Of a stretch of DNA of 64,000 bases, positions 8,462 to 16,674 are shown in pieces; position 1 is the stretch's first letter, and the number at the start of each line of letters is the position of its first letter. The notes below the pieces were generated by a model, which made no database searches, was not told the origin of the DNA, and saw only the letters and a list, made by a program, of their open reading frames with translations. The position numbers were made by a program, and so were the translations under genes. The stretch comes from Nocardia acidivorans NBRC 108247 (lineage in GTDB: Bacteria > Actinomycetota > Actinomycetes > Mycobacteriales > Mycobacteriaceae): contig NZ_BDAW01000022.1 in assembly GCF_001625085.1 (NCBI RefSeq), positions 62,001 through 126,000 of the forward strand, read 5' to 3'.

Positions 8462-9577
8462 TCAGAGGTTGAGCAGGTCGGCGGTTTCCTCGCCGAGGGC
8501 CGGGCCGAGCGTCATACCGCGACCACCGGGACCGGTGATCACCCAGACGTTGTCGGCGGCCTGCGCGCGGGTCACGATCGCGCCCGGATCGATGGACTGG
8601 CTGTAGACGCCCGCCCAGCGGCGCACCACCTGCGGAAGTTTGCGGCCGAGCAGTTCCTCGGCGACGGTGACCAGGTGTTCGTACGGGGCCTCGTCCACAT
8701 CGAAGTGGAACGGTTCGTCGTACTCGTGGGTGTCACCGATGGTGAGGCCGCCGTGCAGGCGCTGCACGCAGAGCAGCTGCATCTTGTGCTGCGCGGCCGT
8801 GAAGGGTTGTGCCTCTTCGTTATTGAGGCGATCCAGCTCCGGCCCCTGGAAGGCCGGGTAGTAGCGGAAGCTGTCGCCGTCGGCGAAGGCGGTGGTGAGA
8901 TCCTCGCCGAGCGGCGCGGTCTGCATCATCTGCAACCGCACCCGGCGCACCGGGATATCGCCGACGAGTTCGCGGGTGAGGCCGGAGTGCGCCGCGCCCG
9001 GGCAGGAGATGATCAGATCGCCCTCGTGGCGGCGGCCTCGATCATCGAGCACCGTGGTGCCGGTGATGGTGCGGGCCTCGGTGCCACCGAAGAAGGTGTA
9101 GCGACCCGTCGCCTCCATATAGCGGCGCAGCGCGGGCAGCGCCTGGCGGGACTCGACCGCGCCGTCCTTCGAACAGTGCAGTCCGGCAAGGAATTTGCCG
9201 CGCAGCGCCGGATTGACCTTGCGCACATCCTCGGGTTCGAGCAGTTCGAACCCGCGCTCGGCGGCCGACGGATTCTTGACCGCGGCCTCGGCCACGGCGA
9301 GCTCGCTCGCACTGCGCACCAGGGTCATCGACCCCGCGGGCCGGAACCCGACACCGGGCACCTTGCCGCCGATCTCCTCCCAGAGCTGGCGCGAGCGCAG
9401 CGTGATGTCGAGTTCGTTCGCACTGCGACCGGACACCCACACCAATCCGAAGTTGCGCACGGTCGCACCGCGCGCCTCCGCCTCACGTTCGAGCTGAACG
9501 ACTTCGTGGCCGCGTCCGATCGCGGCGAGGGCGTGGGCGGTGCCGAGAATGCCGCCGCCGATGATGACCAATCGCAT
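8462..9577 (-). CDS. FAD-dependent oxidoreductase of the phosphonate-associated family (TIGR03364-like)
   Basis: A 371-residue flavoprotein with an N-terminal Rossmann motif (MRLVIIGGGILGTAHALAAI) and DAO-type fold. The family is known for neighbouring phosphonatase-like HAD genes and is proposed to deaminate oxidatively an aminophosphonate or its N-methyl/hydroxy derivative to an aldehyde. I chose the ATG at 9577 because it starts the Rossmann strand. The ATG at 9586 or a TTG at 9595 would add three or six residues and run closer to an operator. No clear ribosome site is present, so the mRNA may be leaderless. It is the first gene of the six-gene minus-strand operon and divergent from the GntR gene. 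Confidence 0.87.
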   Translation of the reverse strand: MRLVIIGGGILGTAHALAAIGRGHEVVQLEREAEARGATVRNFGLVWVSGRSANELDITLRSRQLWEEIGGKVPGVGFRPAGSMTLVRSASELAVAEAAVKNPSAAERGFELLEPEDVRKVNPALRGKFLAGLHCSKDGAVESRQALPALRRYMEATGRYTFFGGTEARTITGTTVLDDRGRRHEGDLIISCPGAAHSGLTRELVGDIPVRRVRLQMMQTAPLGEDLTTAFADGDSFRYYPAFQGPELDRLNNEEAQPFTAAQHKMQLLCVQRLHGGLTIGDTHEYDEPFHFDVDEAPYEHLVTVAEELLGRKLPQVVRRWAGVYSQSIDPGAIVTRAQAADNVWVITGPGGRGMTLGPALGEETADLLNL

Positions 9578-9593
9578 GAGACCCATGGTGGCC

Positions 9594-9609
9594 AATGGTC
9601 TAGACCTAG
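9594..9609. promoter_or_regulatory. GntR operator 1
   Basis: The perfect palindrome GGTCTAGACC (9597-9606) lies just upstream of the FAD oxidoreductase start. It shares TGGTNTAGACC with the second site 47 bp away. The sequence is typical of HutC/FadR-type GntR operators. It likely controls the aminophosphonate operon. Confidence 0.7.
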
Positions 9610-9640
9610 GAGTGTTTCGTGTGCAAACGCCAGGTTAACA

Positions 9641-9656
9641 ATTGGTATAGACCAAT
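9641..9656. promoter_or_regulatory. GntR operator 2
   Basis: ATTGGT-ATAG-ACCAAT is an inverted repeat located 18 bp before the ATG of the GntR gene. It contains the same TGGTNTAGACC core as operator 1. The position suggests autorepression and joint control of the divergent operon. Confidence 0.7.
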
Positions 9657-9674
9657 CTTGTGTACATTGGGGGC

Positions 9675-10466
9675 ATGGACACAACGGACGTCGCCGGGCT
9701 GGCAGCCCCGCGCTCGGGGGGCCGTGCGCAGGCTGAAATGTCCAGTGCGAGTACCCTTTCCGCGGCGGAAGCCCGCATGCCGAAGTCGTATCGGGTCCGC
9801 ACCGAACTGGAAGCGCTACTGGCCGAGTTGAACGAGGGCGACCCGCTCCCGTCGGAGCGCGACCTCGCTCTGCGCTGCGGCGTCGCCCGCGAAACCGTCC
9901 GCCAGGCGGTGCGCGAACTTCTGGTCGAGGGCCGCATCCGCCGCCAGGGTCGCGGCACGGTCGTCTCCCGCCCGAAAATGGTGCAACCCCTGACCCTGCG
10001 CTCCTACACCGAGGGCGCGCTGAAGTTCGGCCGCACCCCCGGTCGCCTGCTGGTCGACTGGACCGATGTCCCCGCCGACGCCGACACCGCCGCGGACCTG
10101 GGCCTGACCCCCGGAACCACCGTCATGCACCTGGAGCGCATCCTGCTGGCGGACGGCGAAAGGATCGGCCTGGAAAGCACTTTCATGCCCGTCCCCCGCT
10201 TCGCCGTCCTGCGCGACTTCTACAACCCCGAGACATCCCTCTACGCCGCAACCCGTTCGATGGGCGTCGACTACGCCTCCGCCACCGAACGCATAGAAAC
10301 CGTCCTGGCCTCCCCCCGCGAGGCCACCCTCCTGGAATGCACCACCGCCCTGCCCATGCTTCTACTCCACCGCCGCAGTATCGGAACCGACGGCATCCCG
10401 ATAGAACGCGTCCGCTCCCTCTACCGAGGCGACCGCATAGCCTTCCAGGCCACCCTCACCGACTGA
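9675..10466 (+). CDS. GntR-family regulator (HutC/UTRA type) of the aminophosphonate operon
   Basis: From the ATG at 9675 the protein has 263 residues. Other possible starts are GTG 9660, ATG 9738 and ATG 9777. A winged helix-turn-helix (PLPSERDLALRCGVARETVR, then GRIRRQGRGTVV) is followed by a UTRA effector-binding domain (PGTTVMHLERILLADGERIG). UTRA proteins bind small metabolites that release them from DNA. The gene is divergent from the FAD-HAD-ABC operon, with two near-identical palindromes between them, so it very likely represses that operon until an aminophosphonate-derived effector appears (inference). A hairpin follows the stop. Confidence 0.92.
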   Translation: MDTTDVAGLAAPRSGGRAQAEMSSASTLSAAEARMPKSYRVRTELEALLAELNEGDPLPSERDLALRCGVARETVRQAVRELLVEGRIRRQGRGTVVSRPKMVQPLTLRSYTEGALKFGRTPGRLLVDWTDVPADADTAADLGLTPGTTVMHLERILLADGERIGLESTFMPVPRFAVLRDFYNPETSLYAATRSMGVDYASATERIETVLASPREATLLECTTALPMLLLHRRSIGTDGIPIERVRSLYRGDRIAFQATLTD

Positions 10467-10474
10467 CCCTGTGC

Positions 10475-10505
10475 GAGTGTGCCCCCGCCCACCGGGCGCA
10501 CACTC
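10475..10505. terminator. Convergent terminator hairpin
   Basis: GAGTGTGC...GCACACTC, with an inner CCCG/CGGG helix, forms a long hairpin 9 bp after the GntR stop. It is 15 bp before the minus-strand DUF397 stop at 10520, so it can end both transcripts. Confidence 0.7.
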
Positions 10506-10519
10506 AATCCCGTTGCGCC

Positions 10520-10720
10520 TCAGCCTTTCCAGATCCCACTGGCAAGGAAGCGATCCCACTGCTCCCCGGTGAATATCAGCGCAGGCCCGCTGGGGCTTTT
10601 GGAATCGCGTACTCCGACGTGGCTGGCACCGCGGCCGACAAGGGCGACCTCCACGCATTCGCCACTCGGCTGACTGAAGCTGCTCTTGAACCATCTCGCG
10701 CCCGATAGATCCACGGTCAT
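10520..10720 (-). CDS. DUF397 domain protein
   Basis: A 66-residue protein showing the whole DUF397 pattern: GARWFKSSFSQPSGECVEVA, then GVRDSKSPSGPALIFT and the WDRFLASG end. DUF397 proteins are small partners of XRE/DUF5753 regulators in actinomycetes and are thought to modulate them, sometimes in toxin-antitoxin-like or developmental circuits. Its ATG overlaps the stop of the upstream XRE gene by four bases (10717-10720), so the two are translationally coupled. Confidence 0.92.
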   Translation of the reverse strand: MTVDLSGARWFKSSFSQPSGECVEVALVGRGASHVGVRDSKSPSGPALIFTGEQWDRFLASGIWKG

Positions 10721-11622
10721 GACGTGTGCTCCTTTGCGTACTTCCGCATCAGCGTGCTGGTTTCGTCCTCGCTCAACGCTAACCGCTGAATGTCGTTGAT
10801 CGCCCGCCGATATCGGTCGATCACCGCCTCTTGCTCGAGGAAGAGGGCACCTTCGTACCCCTCTGCGTAGACGATCGGTGGCTCCACCACTCGGTTCGAG
10901 AGTGGAGGAAATTCCAACAGGGCGAACGCTTGAACCATCAGCCAGAGTGGACTCTCCGCATCGAGCGGGATCATGCGGATGGAGATGTTCGGTCGTTCCG
11001 ACAACTCGGCGAGGTGCATCAGTTGCTGTGCCATGACGTCGGGTCCGGTTGGCTTGCTGCGCACTATTGCTTCGGACAGAAAAGCGTCTATCCGAAAGGA
11101 ACTGTCCTGCACACGTTCTTGCCGTCGAACGGTCAGTTCGATTCGTCGCTCCACGTCAACCGGGGACAAGTCGGGGTAGGCGGTGCGAACTATCGCGCGC
11201 CGGTAGTCGGGTGTTTGAAACAGCCCCGGAATCAGCGCGAGCTGGTGGGTGGTGAGGTGATTCGCGGCGGATTCCAGGCTCAGATAGTGGTCGAAATGCG
11301 CGAAGTATTGATCGCTGTACGCCCGCCACCAACCTTTCGTGGCCCCAGCGATTTTCGCGGCCTGATCCTGCTCGCGGACCTCCTGCCACAGGCTGAGTAT
11401 CTCGTCCCGCTCGGTTCCCGGATCGTCCACCTCATAGAGGTCGAGCAGGTCCTTGAGCTGAGAGGTTGCGAGTCTGACCTTGTGGCCCTCCTCCAGTCGA
11501 CTGATGCTCTGTGGCGAAATCTCCGCCTTGATCCCGGCGGCCAACTGACTCTTCTGGGCGCGCTCCCGGAGGCGGCGAAGCGTGCGCCCGAGTGCCCTAC
11601 GCGGAAGCGATGATCCGGCCAT
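10717..11622 (-). CDS. XRE-family regulator with DUF5753 domain, DUF397 partner
   Basis: A 301-residue protein. The N-terminal helix-turn-helix spans about residues 12-70 (TLRRLRERAQKSQLAAGI, SPQSISRLEEGHKVRL). The DUF5753 domain follows (LALIPGLFQTPDYRRAIVR). It forms a coupled pair with the DUF397 gene. A small two-gene operon begins 213 bp away on the other strand, so the shared spacer, which repeats the motif TAGCCCC twice, probably carries its operators. Targets are not known. Confidence 0.92.
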   Translation of the reverse strand: MAGSSLPRRALGRTLRRLRERAQKSQLAAGIKAEISPQSISRLEEGHKVRLATSQLKDLLDLYEVDDPGTERDEILSLWQEVREQDQAAKIAGATKGWWRAYSDQYFAHFDHYLSLESAANHLTTHQLALIPGLFQTPDYRRAIVRTAYPDLSPVDVERRIELTVRRQERVQDSSFRIDAFLSEAIVRSKPTGPDVMAQQLMHLAELSERPNISIRMIPLDAESPLWLMVQAFALLEFPPLSNRVVEPPIVYAEGYEGALFLEQEAVIDRYRRAINDIQRLALSEDETSTLMRKYAKEHTS

Positions 11623-11835
11623 TTCCTTAGCCTCGCTATCTGGGTTGTTCCGTACTGGAATGCCCCGCAGCGGTAGCCCCGTTCTCGAATGCCTCTACTG
11701 GGTAGCCCCTAGCTGGACACCAATCATTTTGCCTGAGAACGCCTTAGTGAGTGTTCCAGTTCGTCGAATTCGGGTGTCTACTGAAACCTGGGCGCCATCA
11801 ACCAGCGGCGACGCAGTATCGAAAGGAGTGTCGAA

Positions 11836-12057
11836 ATGCGGTGGGACACTTGGGCTCTGCTGTCGATCATCGTCCTCTGCCTAGTGGTGATCGCCTGGGC
11901 CGCATGGGGATTCCACAGGGATTCCCGTGATGCCCGATATCTCCGACTCCCGCTCGCAACCGGAGGACACCTCACCATCCCACTCGCGAGCGGGCACCCC
12001 ACGGGATGGCGGCACCGAGGTCGGCACCGAATCCAATTCCAAGGCACCGCATCATGA
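11836..12057 (+). CDS. Small single-pass membrane protein
   Basis: A 73-residue protein with one N-terminal transmembrane helix (WALLSIIVLCLVVIAWAAWG) and a short basic cytoplasmic-type tail. AAAGGAG lies seven bases before the ATG. Its TGA overlaps the ATG of the next gene (ATGA), implying translational coupling. It is divergent from the XRE/DUF397 pair, an arrangement I recall as recurrent for such regulators. No function can be given. Confidence 0.65.
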   Translation: MRWDTWALLSIIVLCLVVIAWAAWGFHRDSRDARYLRLPLATGGHLTIPLASGHPTGWRHRGRHRIQFQGTAS

Positions 12058-12308
12058 CCAACCCCTTCGCCCACATCCCCCGAACCGACCGCCCCGCCAT
12101 CTACCACGGCCACCCGTCCGAGGACGCCGTCTACACCGCCGATGACATCGAGCGCCGCCTCCTCGACCACGGTGCCCAATGCGAAGTCGAAAACTGCCCC
12201 ATGCTCCGCCACCTACGAACCCTGCAATCCCCTCCCGCCCCGAAAAAGCCACAGCACCCTTCCCACCTGCACCTGGTCCGCCCCCACACCAACCACCCCA
12301 CCCCCTGA
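12054..12308 (+). CDS. Small hypothetical protein coupled to the membrane protein
   Basis: An 84-residue soluble protein that starts inside the stop of the preceding gene (ATGA at 12054). It contains FAHIPRTDRPAIYHGHPSED and a CEVENCPML pair of cysteines that could bind metal or form a disulfide. A His/Pro-rich tail follows. The close coupling with the membrane protein and the divergent XRE/DUF397 pair suggests a four-gene regulatory module (inference). Function unknown. Confidence 0.6.
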   Translation: MTNPFAHIPRTDRPAIYHGHPSEDAVYTADDIERRLLDHGAQCEVENCPMLRHLRTLQSPPAPKKPQHPSHLHLVRPHTNHPTP

Positions 12309-12487
12309 CAACGGCGGTTGTCCGATTCGTTCAAGACTTATTCACTCCGACTGCGTTGACTGATTGCGGCCGTCGTCGCCATCTCGGTCAGCCCGGGGGC
12401 GTGCGGCAGTCACGACGCGGGAGCCCACTGTGCACGCTTCCACGACAACACAAGCATCGGTGCAGACCGGTGAGAGGAGTTCCGGGT

Positions 12488-12928
12488 ATGAAGGCCAATA
12501 TCTCCGCCATCACCCTGGGTGTACAAGACCTGGAGCGTTCGCTGCGCTTCTACCGGGAGGGGCTCGGGTTGTCCTCGCCCGGGGTCATCGGCACCGAATA
12601 CGCCCGAGACCAAACCAATCCGGGCGGCGCGACCGCCATGTTCACCCTGGAGAACGGTCTAATCCTGTCTGTCTACGCGCGTGATGATCTGGCCAAGGAC
12701 GCAGACGTCGCACTCGACCGGATGGCGGGCTCCGCGACGAGCCTGGGCTACTTCGTGGACAGTCGCGACGACGTCGACCGCGTGCTGGAACGCGTCAAGG
12801 AAGCCGGCGGCACGGTCGTCCGCGCTCCCTTGGAACGGCCATGGGGAATCTACGCGGGTTATTTCTCCGACCCCGACGAACATCTGTGGGAGGTCGTCTA
12901 CTTCCTGCACGGCAACAGGCCGAACTGA
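12488..12928 (+). CDS. VOC-family (glyoxalase/bleomycin resistance-like) protein
   Basis: The ATG at 12488 has GAGAGGAG nine bases upstream and gives 146 residues. The start (ITLGVQDLERSLRFYREGLG) and end (IYAGYFSDPDEHLWEVVYF) are the two halves of a vicinal-oxygen-chelate fold. The His and Glu near the ends are likely metal ligands. Such proteins are lyases, dioxygenases or drug-binding proteins; the substrate cannot be told here. It stands alone between the small XRE-associated operon and the hypothetical gene at 13097. Confidence 0.85.
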   Translation: MKANISAITLGVQDLERSLRFYREGLGLSSPGVIGTEYARDQTNPGGATAMFTLENGLILSVYARDDLAKDADVALDRMAGSATSLGYFVDSRDDVDRVLERVKEAGGTVVRAPLERPWGIYAGYFSDPDEHLWEVVYFLHGNRPN

Positions 12929-13096
12929 CACCGCACCCGCACACCGCCGAACCCGCCCGCGCCCGGACCTATTTGCGAGCACTGAAACGGCCCGAGTTCA
13001 CCTCGGACCGTTGATCTTCCGAAGTGGCGGCTGGTGCCCCATCACAACGCACGGATCGCGGCATTACAGGTTGTTCGGAGCCCTCATGGCCTGTGC

Positions 13097-13834
13097 TCAT
13101 TCCTCGAACGGTGTGATGTCCGCGCCGGGTGCAAGTCGTTTGCGGGGAGGGTAGATCGGATCCGGGTGGTGTCCGAACAAGTAGTCGCGGAAGGTTCGCA
13201 GATATTCGTTCTGATGCTGTTGATCGAGGAACGTGGTCGTGTTCGGGTCGAACCAATCGCTCGGTGTCGGACGTCGAGCGATCACGTAGTCGAGGGCTTC
13301 GCGCACCATGTCCCCATAGCTCGGCTCCTCGATGATGGCGCGGCGCAGTTCTGGTGCGTACCGCCACATCTGATCGCCCAGATAGGTGTAGGGCATCTTG
13401 CCGACCGGCCACAGCAGACTGTCGACATGCGGGATTTCGTCCCACCACTCCGGCAGTGGGTCGGGGCGCACGGCGGCCCCCGGCTGCGTGGGTGAATCCG
13501 TGCGGCGTTCCGGGCCGGAGGCGGGTGCGGCAGGATTTCGGCCGACGCCGCGGGGACGCCACGTCGGCCCGGTCCGGAGGTTGCTGGGCGGATACCAGAC
13601 GCCGCGCCACACCGGGACTCCGAGAGCGCGAATGTTCACCGCAAGGTTCTCGTCCACAACGATATCCGGCGTGATGCGGCGCACCGGGCGTAACTCCACG
13701 CCCGCGGGGAGCAGATCGGCCACCATAGCCAGACAGTCCTGCTCGCCGTAGCCGGTCACACCGACGTACGATCCGGGCCAAGCCGGTTCGCGGTCCCGCT
13801 CGAATTCGATCCAGAACCGCCGCACCACGGGCAT
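13097..13834 (-). CDS. Hypothetical two-part protein (accessory)
   Basis: The ATG at 13834 has AAGGGA six bases upstream and yields 245 residues; an in-frame start at 13867 lacks such a site. The first 85 residues (RRFWIEFERDREPAWPGSYVG, then GVPVWRGVWYPPSN) recall a common actinobacterial hypothetical family. A Pro/Arg-rich linker leads to a second part containing LLWPVGKMPYTYLGDQMWRY and FRDYLFGHHPDPIYPP. I do not recognise that part. It follows the recombinase gene by 17 bp if the recombinase frame is repaired, which suggests co-transcription. An accessory effector or immunity role is possible but not shown. Confidence 0.6.
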   Translation of the reverse strand: MPVVRRFWIEFERDREPAWPGSYVGVTGYGEQDCLAMVADLLPAGVELRPVRRITPDIVVDENLAVNIRALGVPVWRGVWYPPSNLRTGPTWRPRGVGRNPAAPASGPERRTDSPTQPGAAVRPDPLPEWWDEIPHVDSLLWPVGKMPYTYLGDQMWRYAPELRRAIIEEPSYGDMVREALDYVIARRPTPSDWFDPNTTTFLDQQHQNEYLRTFRDYLFGHHPDPIYPPRKRLAPGADITPFEE

Positions 13835-13850
13835 ATTTGTCCCTTCGTGA

Positions 13851-14841
13851 TCACCGATCCCTTGCACGGTAGCAACGTCCGTCCGACGCCCACCACTCGA
13901 TAATCGGCACGTGCGGATGGTTGAGATGTCGTGTGGCGGAAGCCATGTAGGCGGCGAGTATGTAGTTCGGGTGCCGGTCGAGGTTGGTGCGCGCGGTCGT
14001 ACTGCATGGTGGTGCGCGGGTCGGCGTGCCGGGCGGCGATCTGGACATCACGCAGGTCCACTCCGGCATCGAGCATGGTGGTGACGAAGGTGTGGCGCAG
14101 CATGTGCGGGTGCAACTTGGGCAGCCGTACCACTGCATGCTGGGATAGCCGCCGCAGACGTCTTGTGGCGCAATGCCGGTCCATCCGTCGGCCGCGCAGG
14201 TTCAACAGGATCGGACCTCGGACCCGGTTCTCGATGGCGCGGTCGATGGATCGTCCGACCGCGGGCGGCAAAGGTACGAGTGCGATCTTCGTGCCTTTGC
14301 CGACGGTGCGCAGCACGCGGTGCCCGTGTTCTTCGCCGAGATCATCGATATACCAGCGGCAAGCTTCGCTGATCCGCAACCCGAGTAGCCCCAGCATCGC
14401 AACCAGCGCGAAGTCCGGCGGGCTGTGCGAGTCCCGGGCCGCGCACAGCAGCGCTTCGAATTGCAGGTGTGAAAGTCCCAGTGTCGGTGACTCGTTCGAT
14501 ACTCGCGGCCTTCGCACGTAGTCCGCGGGCGACCTGTCCAGGACGCCGTCGATAACGCAGGTGCGGTAGAAACCCGCCACAACGGTTGGACGGCGGGCGA
14601 TGGTGGCGGGTTTGAAGCGGCGGACTTCCTGCATCCACCGCATGTACCGTTCGACCTCGGTCCGCGCGACCGCGAGCGGAGTCAGTTGCTGCTCGGTGCA
14701 CCAGGAGAAATACAGGCGCAGATCGGATTTGGTGTGGATCCGCGAGACCGCGGAGAACCGGGCGAGATAAGCCAGGGCGGCCAACCGGAGCACGAGATCG
14801 TTACCGGCGAAGGTGACATCGATGTCAGGTGAGGGAGCCAT
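13851..14841 (-). pseudogene. Tyrosine recombinase/integrase with a frameshift near its end
   Basis: From 14841 the frame encodes a core-binding N-terminal domain and a catalytic domain with Arg (GLLGLRISEA), Lys (VGKGTK), HxxR (HMLRHTF), His (AARHADPRTT) and Tyr (MQYDRA). Just after the Tyr, the frame changes at a GC repeat (13989-13995). The continuing family end (NLDRHPNYILAAYMAS) lies in another frame and stops at 13851. Restoring two bases, one GC unit, rejoins them. Without repair the open frame runs to 13756 with an unrelated tail, overlapping the next gene. All catalytic residues precede the shift. It may be a decayed integrase, still active, or a sequencing error. Confidence 0.8.
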
Positions 14842-15747
14842 CCTTCACGATGCCGCCGAATCAGCGAACCGCCCGAGCGGACGCGCGGATCGCGGCATGA
14901 CAGGACACCGGGACTTCGGCGGGAATCGGTGTACGCCGCGAATCGCGGATTTGTTGCCAGGCGTCCAGCATTCGCGTCTCGATATGATCCCATGGGCAGT
15001 GAAAAGTGCGAGCTGAAGTGCCGCGGCCGGGATTCGGAGGACAGGAAAGGTTGCCCCCCGGTCCCACTATGGTTGTCGTTGTCTCGGTGCGACAGGAAGA
15101 CCATCGCCATCCAGCCGAGCAGATGTGCCGCCATCACCAAGGCCGCCACGGCAGCCATCTGCGCGAGATCACTCTTCTACCAGTGACTTTTGCCATCATT
15201 ATTCAACTCGAACTCCCACCCCATGATGCCGGTGCATCTCCGTGTCTAAATGCTGTCGGTTGAATACAATTCTCCACCAGCACTTTTGAGTATCCACGCG
15301 AGTGCTGACATCGGCCGCCGACATCGCGATCGAAGCGGTCAACCCCACGGTCTCGGACGGGGCGCACTCATTTCGGCATGATGGCGTGTTCGACCAACCT
15401 CGAACCGGCTCGGCCAGCTGACATTCCGCCGCGCCCCGCTAACCGCTCTGCCCCGAGCGATCAGCGGCATTACCGCACGTTTGCAGACGGACATCCGCGT
15501 CCGATTCGAGCCGAGCGGTGAGTAGCGGGACGGGTCGACTCTGTCTTCGGACCAGGACGCTCGTTGTATCGGACTTCGATCCGGCGGCACGACAGCGTCG
15601 TTTGTCAACTCCTGCTCAACCTCGAAACGACCTTCCACCGATGCCTGCACAATGCGAACCGGGCCTGTCCCCCGGCGTCGCGCACCATTTCGTTATGCTG
15701 AGAAGATGCCCCGTGCCGGGGATCGCTGCGGGAAAAGGGAAATGTCA
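14842..15747. other. Gene-poor stretch upstream of the integrase
   Basis: About 900 bp without a gene I can support. A minus-strand frame from 15158 starts with a membrane-like segment (MAAVAALVMAAHLLGWMAMV) but has no good ribosome site and runs out of frame into the integrase. Part of the stretch (15185-15300) is clearly more A/T-rich than its surroundings. No attachment-site repeat was recognised. Confidence 0.4.
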
Positions 15748-16134
15748 ATGCGACGAACAGCTTTCATCGTGTCGGCGCTGGTGGTCGTCACCTGCGGCCT
15801 CACCGCGGTTGCCGGTAGTGCGGGCGCGGTGGACGATAAGGCGACCTGCGTCTCCTTCAACGATGCCTGGACCGATTTGAACAACCGGCTCGCAGCACTC
15901 GGCGGCCCGGGCTCGTTCCCCGAACTGCGGCGGATCTACCTCGACACCGCGGAGGATCTCCGCGTCGTGGCGGACGCCGCGGATCCAGGATCGCTGAAAG
16001 ACGCGCTCAATACTTCTGCGGCACACATGAATCGGCTTGAGACCGCAACGAACATCGATGACTTCTACAGGGTGATGGAGGATCCCGCTCTCATCGCTGC
16101 GTTGCACGCGGCGGGCACTCCCTGCGGTCTCTGA
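15748..16134 (+). CDS. Small secreted protein
   Basis: The ATG at 15748 is preferred over 15742 because AAGGGA lies seven bases upstream of it. The 128-residue product has a Sec signal peptide (MRRTAFIVSALVVVTCGLTA, ending GSAGA) and a helical mature domain of about 100 residues. That domain has one Cys near each end (DKATCVSF, GTPCGL), suited to a disulfide. Size and layout resemble small secreted helical proteins of mycolata. No function is recognisable. A strong hairpin follows the stop. Confidence 0.72.
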   Translation: MRRTAFIVSALVVVTCGLTAVAGSAGAVDDKATCVSFNDAWTDLNNRLAALGGPGSFPELRRIYLDTAEDLRVVADAADPGSLKDALNTSAAHMNRLETATNIDDFYRVMEDPALIAALHAAGTPCGL

Positions 16135-16139
16135 TCTCA

Positions 16140-16194
16140 CTGCGCGGCGCGACCGGTCCGGCGTAGTGACCGGTCTCGTAAGCGCGCGCCGCGC
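16140..16194. terminator. Nested terminator hairpin
   Basis: CTGCGCGGCGCG pairs with CGCGCCGCGCAG, and inside it ACCGGTC pairs with GACCGGT. It begins five bases after the stop of the secreted-protein gene and probably ends that transcript. Confidence 0.65.
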
Positions 16195-16316
16195 AGCGAG
16201 TTCGATCGCCGATGGAGTCAGTTCGGAGTCGACCGTCGAACAATCGTGAATCGACCGGTTCGGTCAGCGCGGTATGCGGCATTTCCGTGCGTTGCTGAGA
16301 TGTAGGGAATCGCAGA

Positions 16317-16556
16317 TCATCGACAACACGATACCGATGAAGCCGCATCGTAACCCCGCCCATCCGGCCCCGTCGTCACGGTCGGTTGCGCGGCAATGGA
16401 CGAGTACACCTCCGGCGGGCAGTAGGCCCCCGAACAGTCCGAGAAGTCGAACAAGGCGGGATTCTCCACCCACTTACCGAACACCCACAACCCGCAGGAC
16501 AACACCAACAGCACCCCGAACACGATCACGTACTTCTTGAACCACACGCGCGCCAT
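16317..16556 (-). CDS. Small membrane protein, hypothetical
   Basis: The ATG at 16556 gives 79 residues with one transmembrane helix (YVIVFGVLLVLSCGLWVFG). An extracytoplasmic tail follows, with Cys pairs (DFSDCSGAYCPPE) and a terminal CC. No strong ribosome site precedes it. It resembles orphan small membrane proteins of Nocardia in type only. Support is the membrane segment and host-like codon bias. Confidence 0.45.
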   Translation of the reverse strand: MARVWFKKYVIVFGVLLVLSCGLWVFGKWVENPALFDFSDCSGAYCPPEVYSSIAAQPTVTTGPDGRGYDAASSVSCCR

Positions 16557-16674
16557 GGTAGCCCGATACCGCCCCCGTATGGCCCCGTGCATTGATGCAC
16601 TGAAACTCGGCATGAGCGGGCATTCGAAGTCTGTTGCCGGGAAGGAGATCCGGTCCCATCGTGCACTGGACGGT

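Noticed and set aside
14682..15158. 158-codon minus-strand frame upstream of the integrase
   Set aside because: Starts with a membrane-like stretch but overlaps the integrase by 160 bp in another frame, and the later part is not protein-like.
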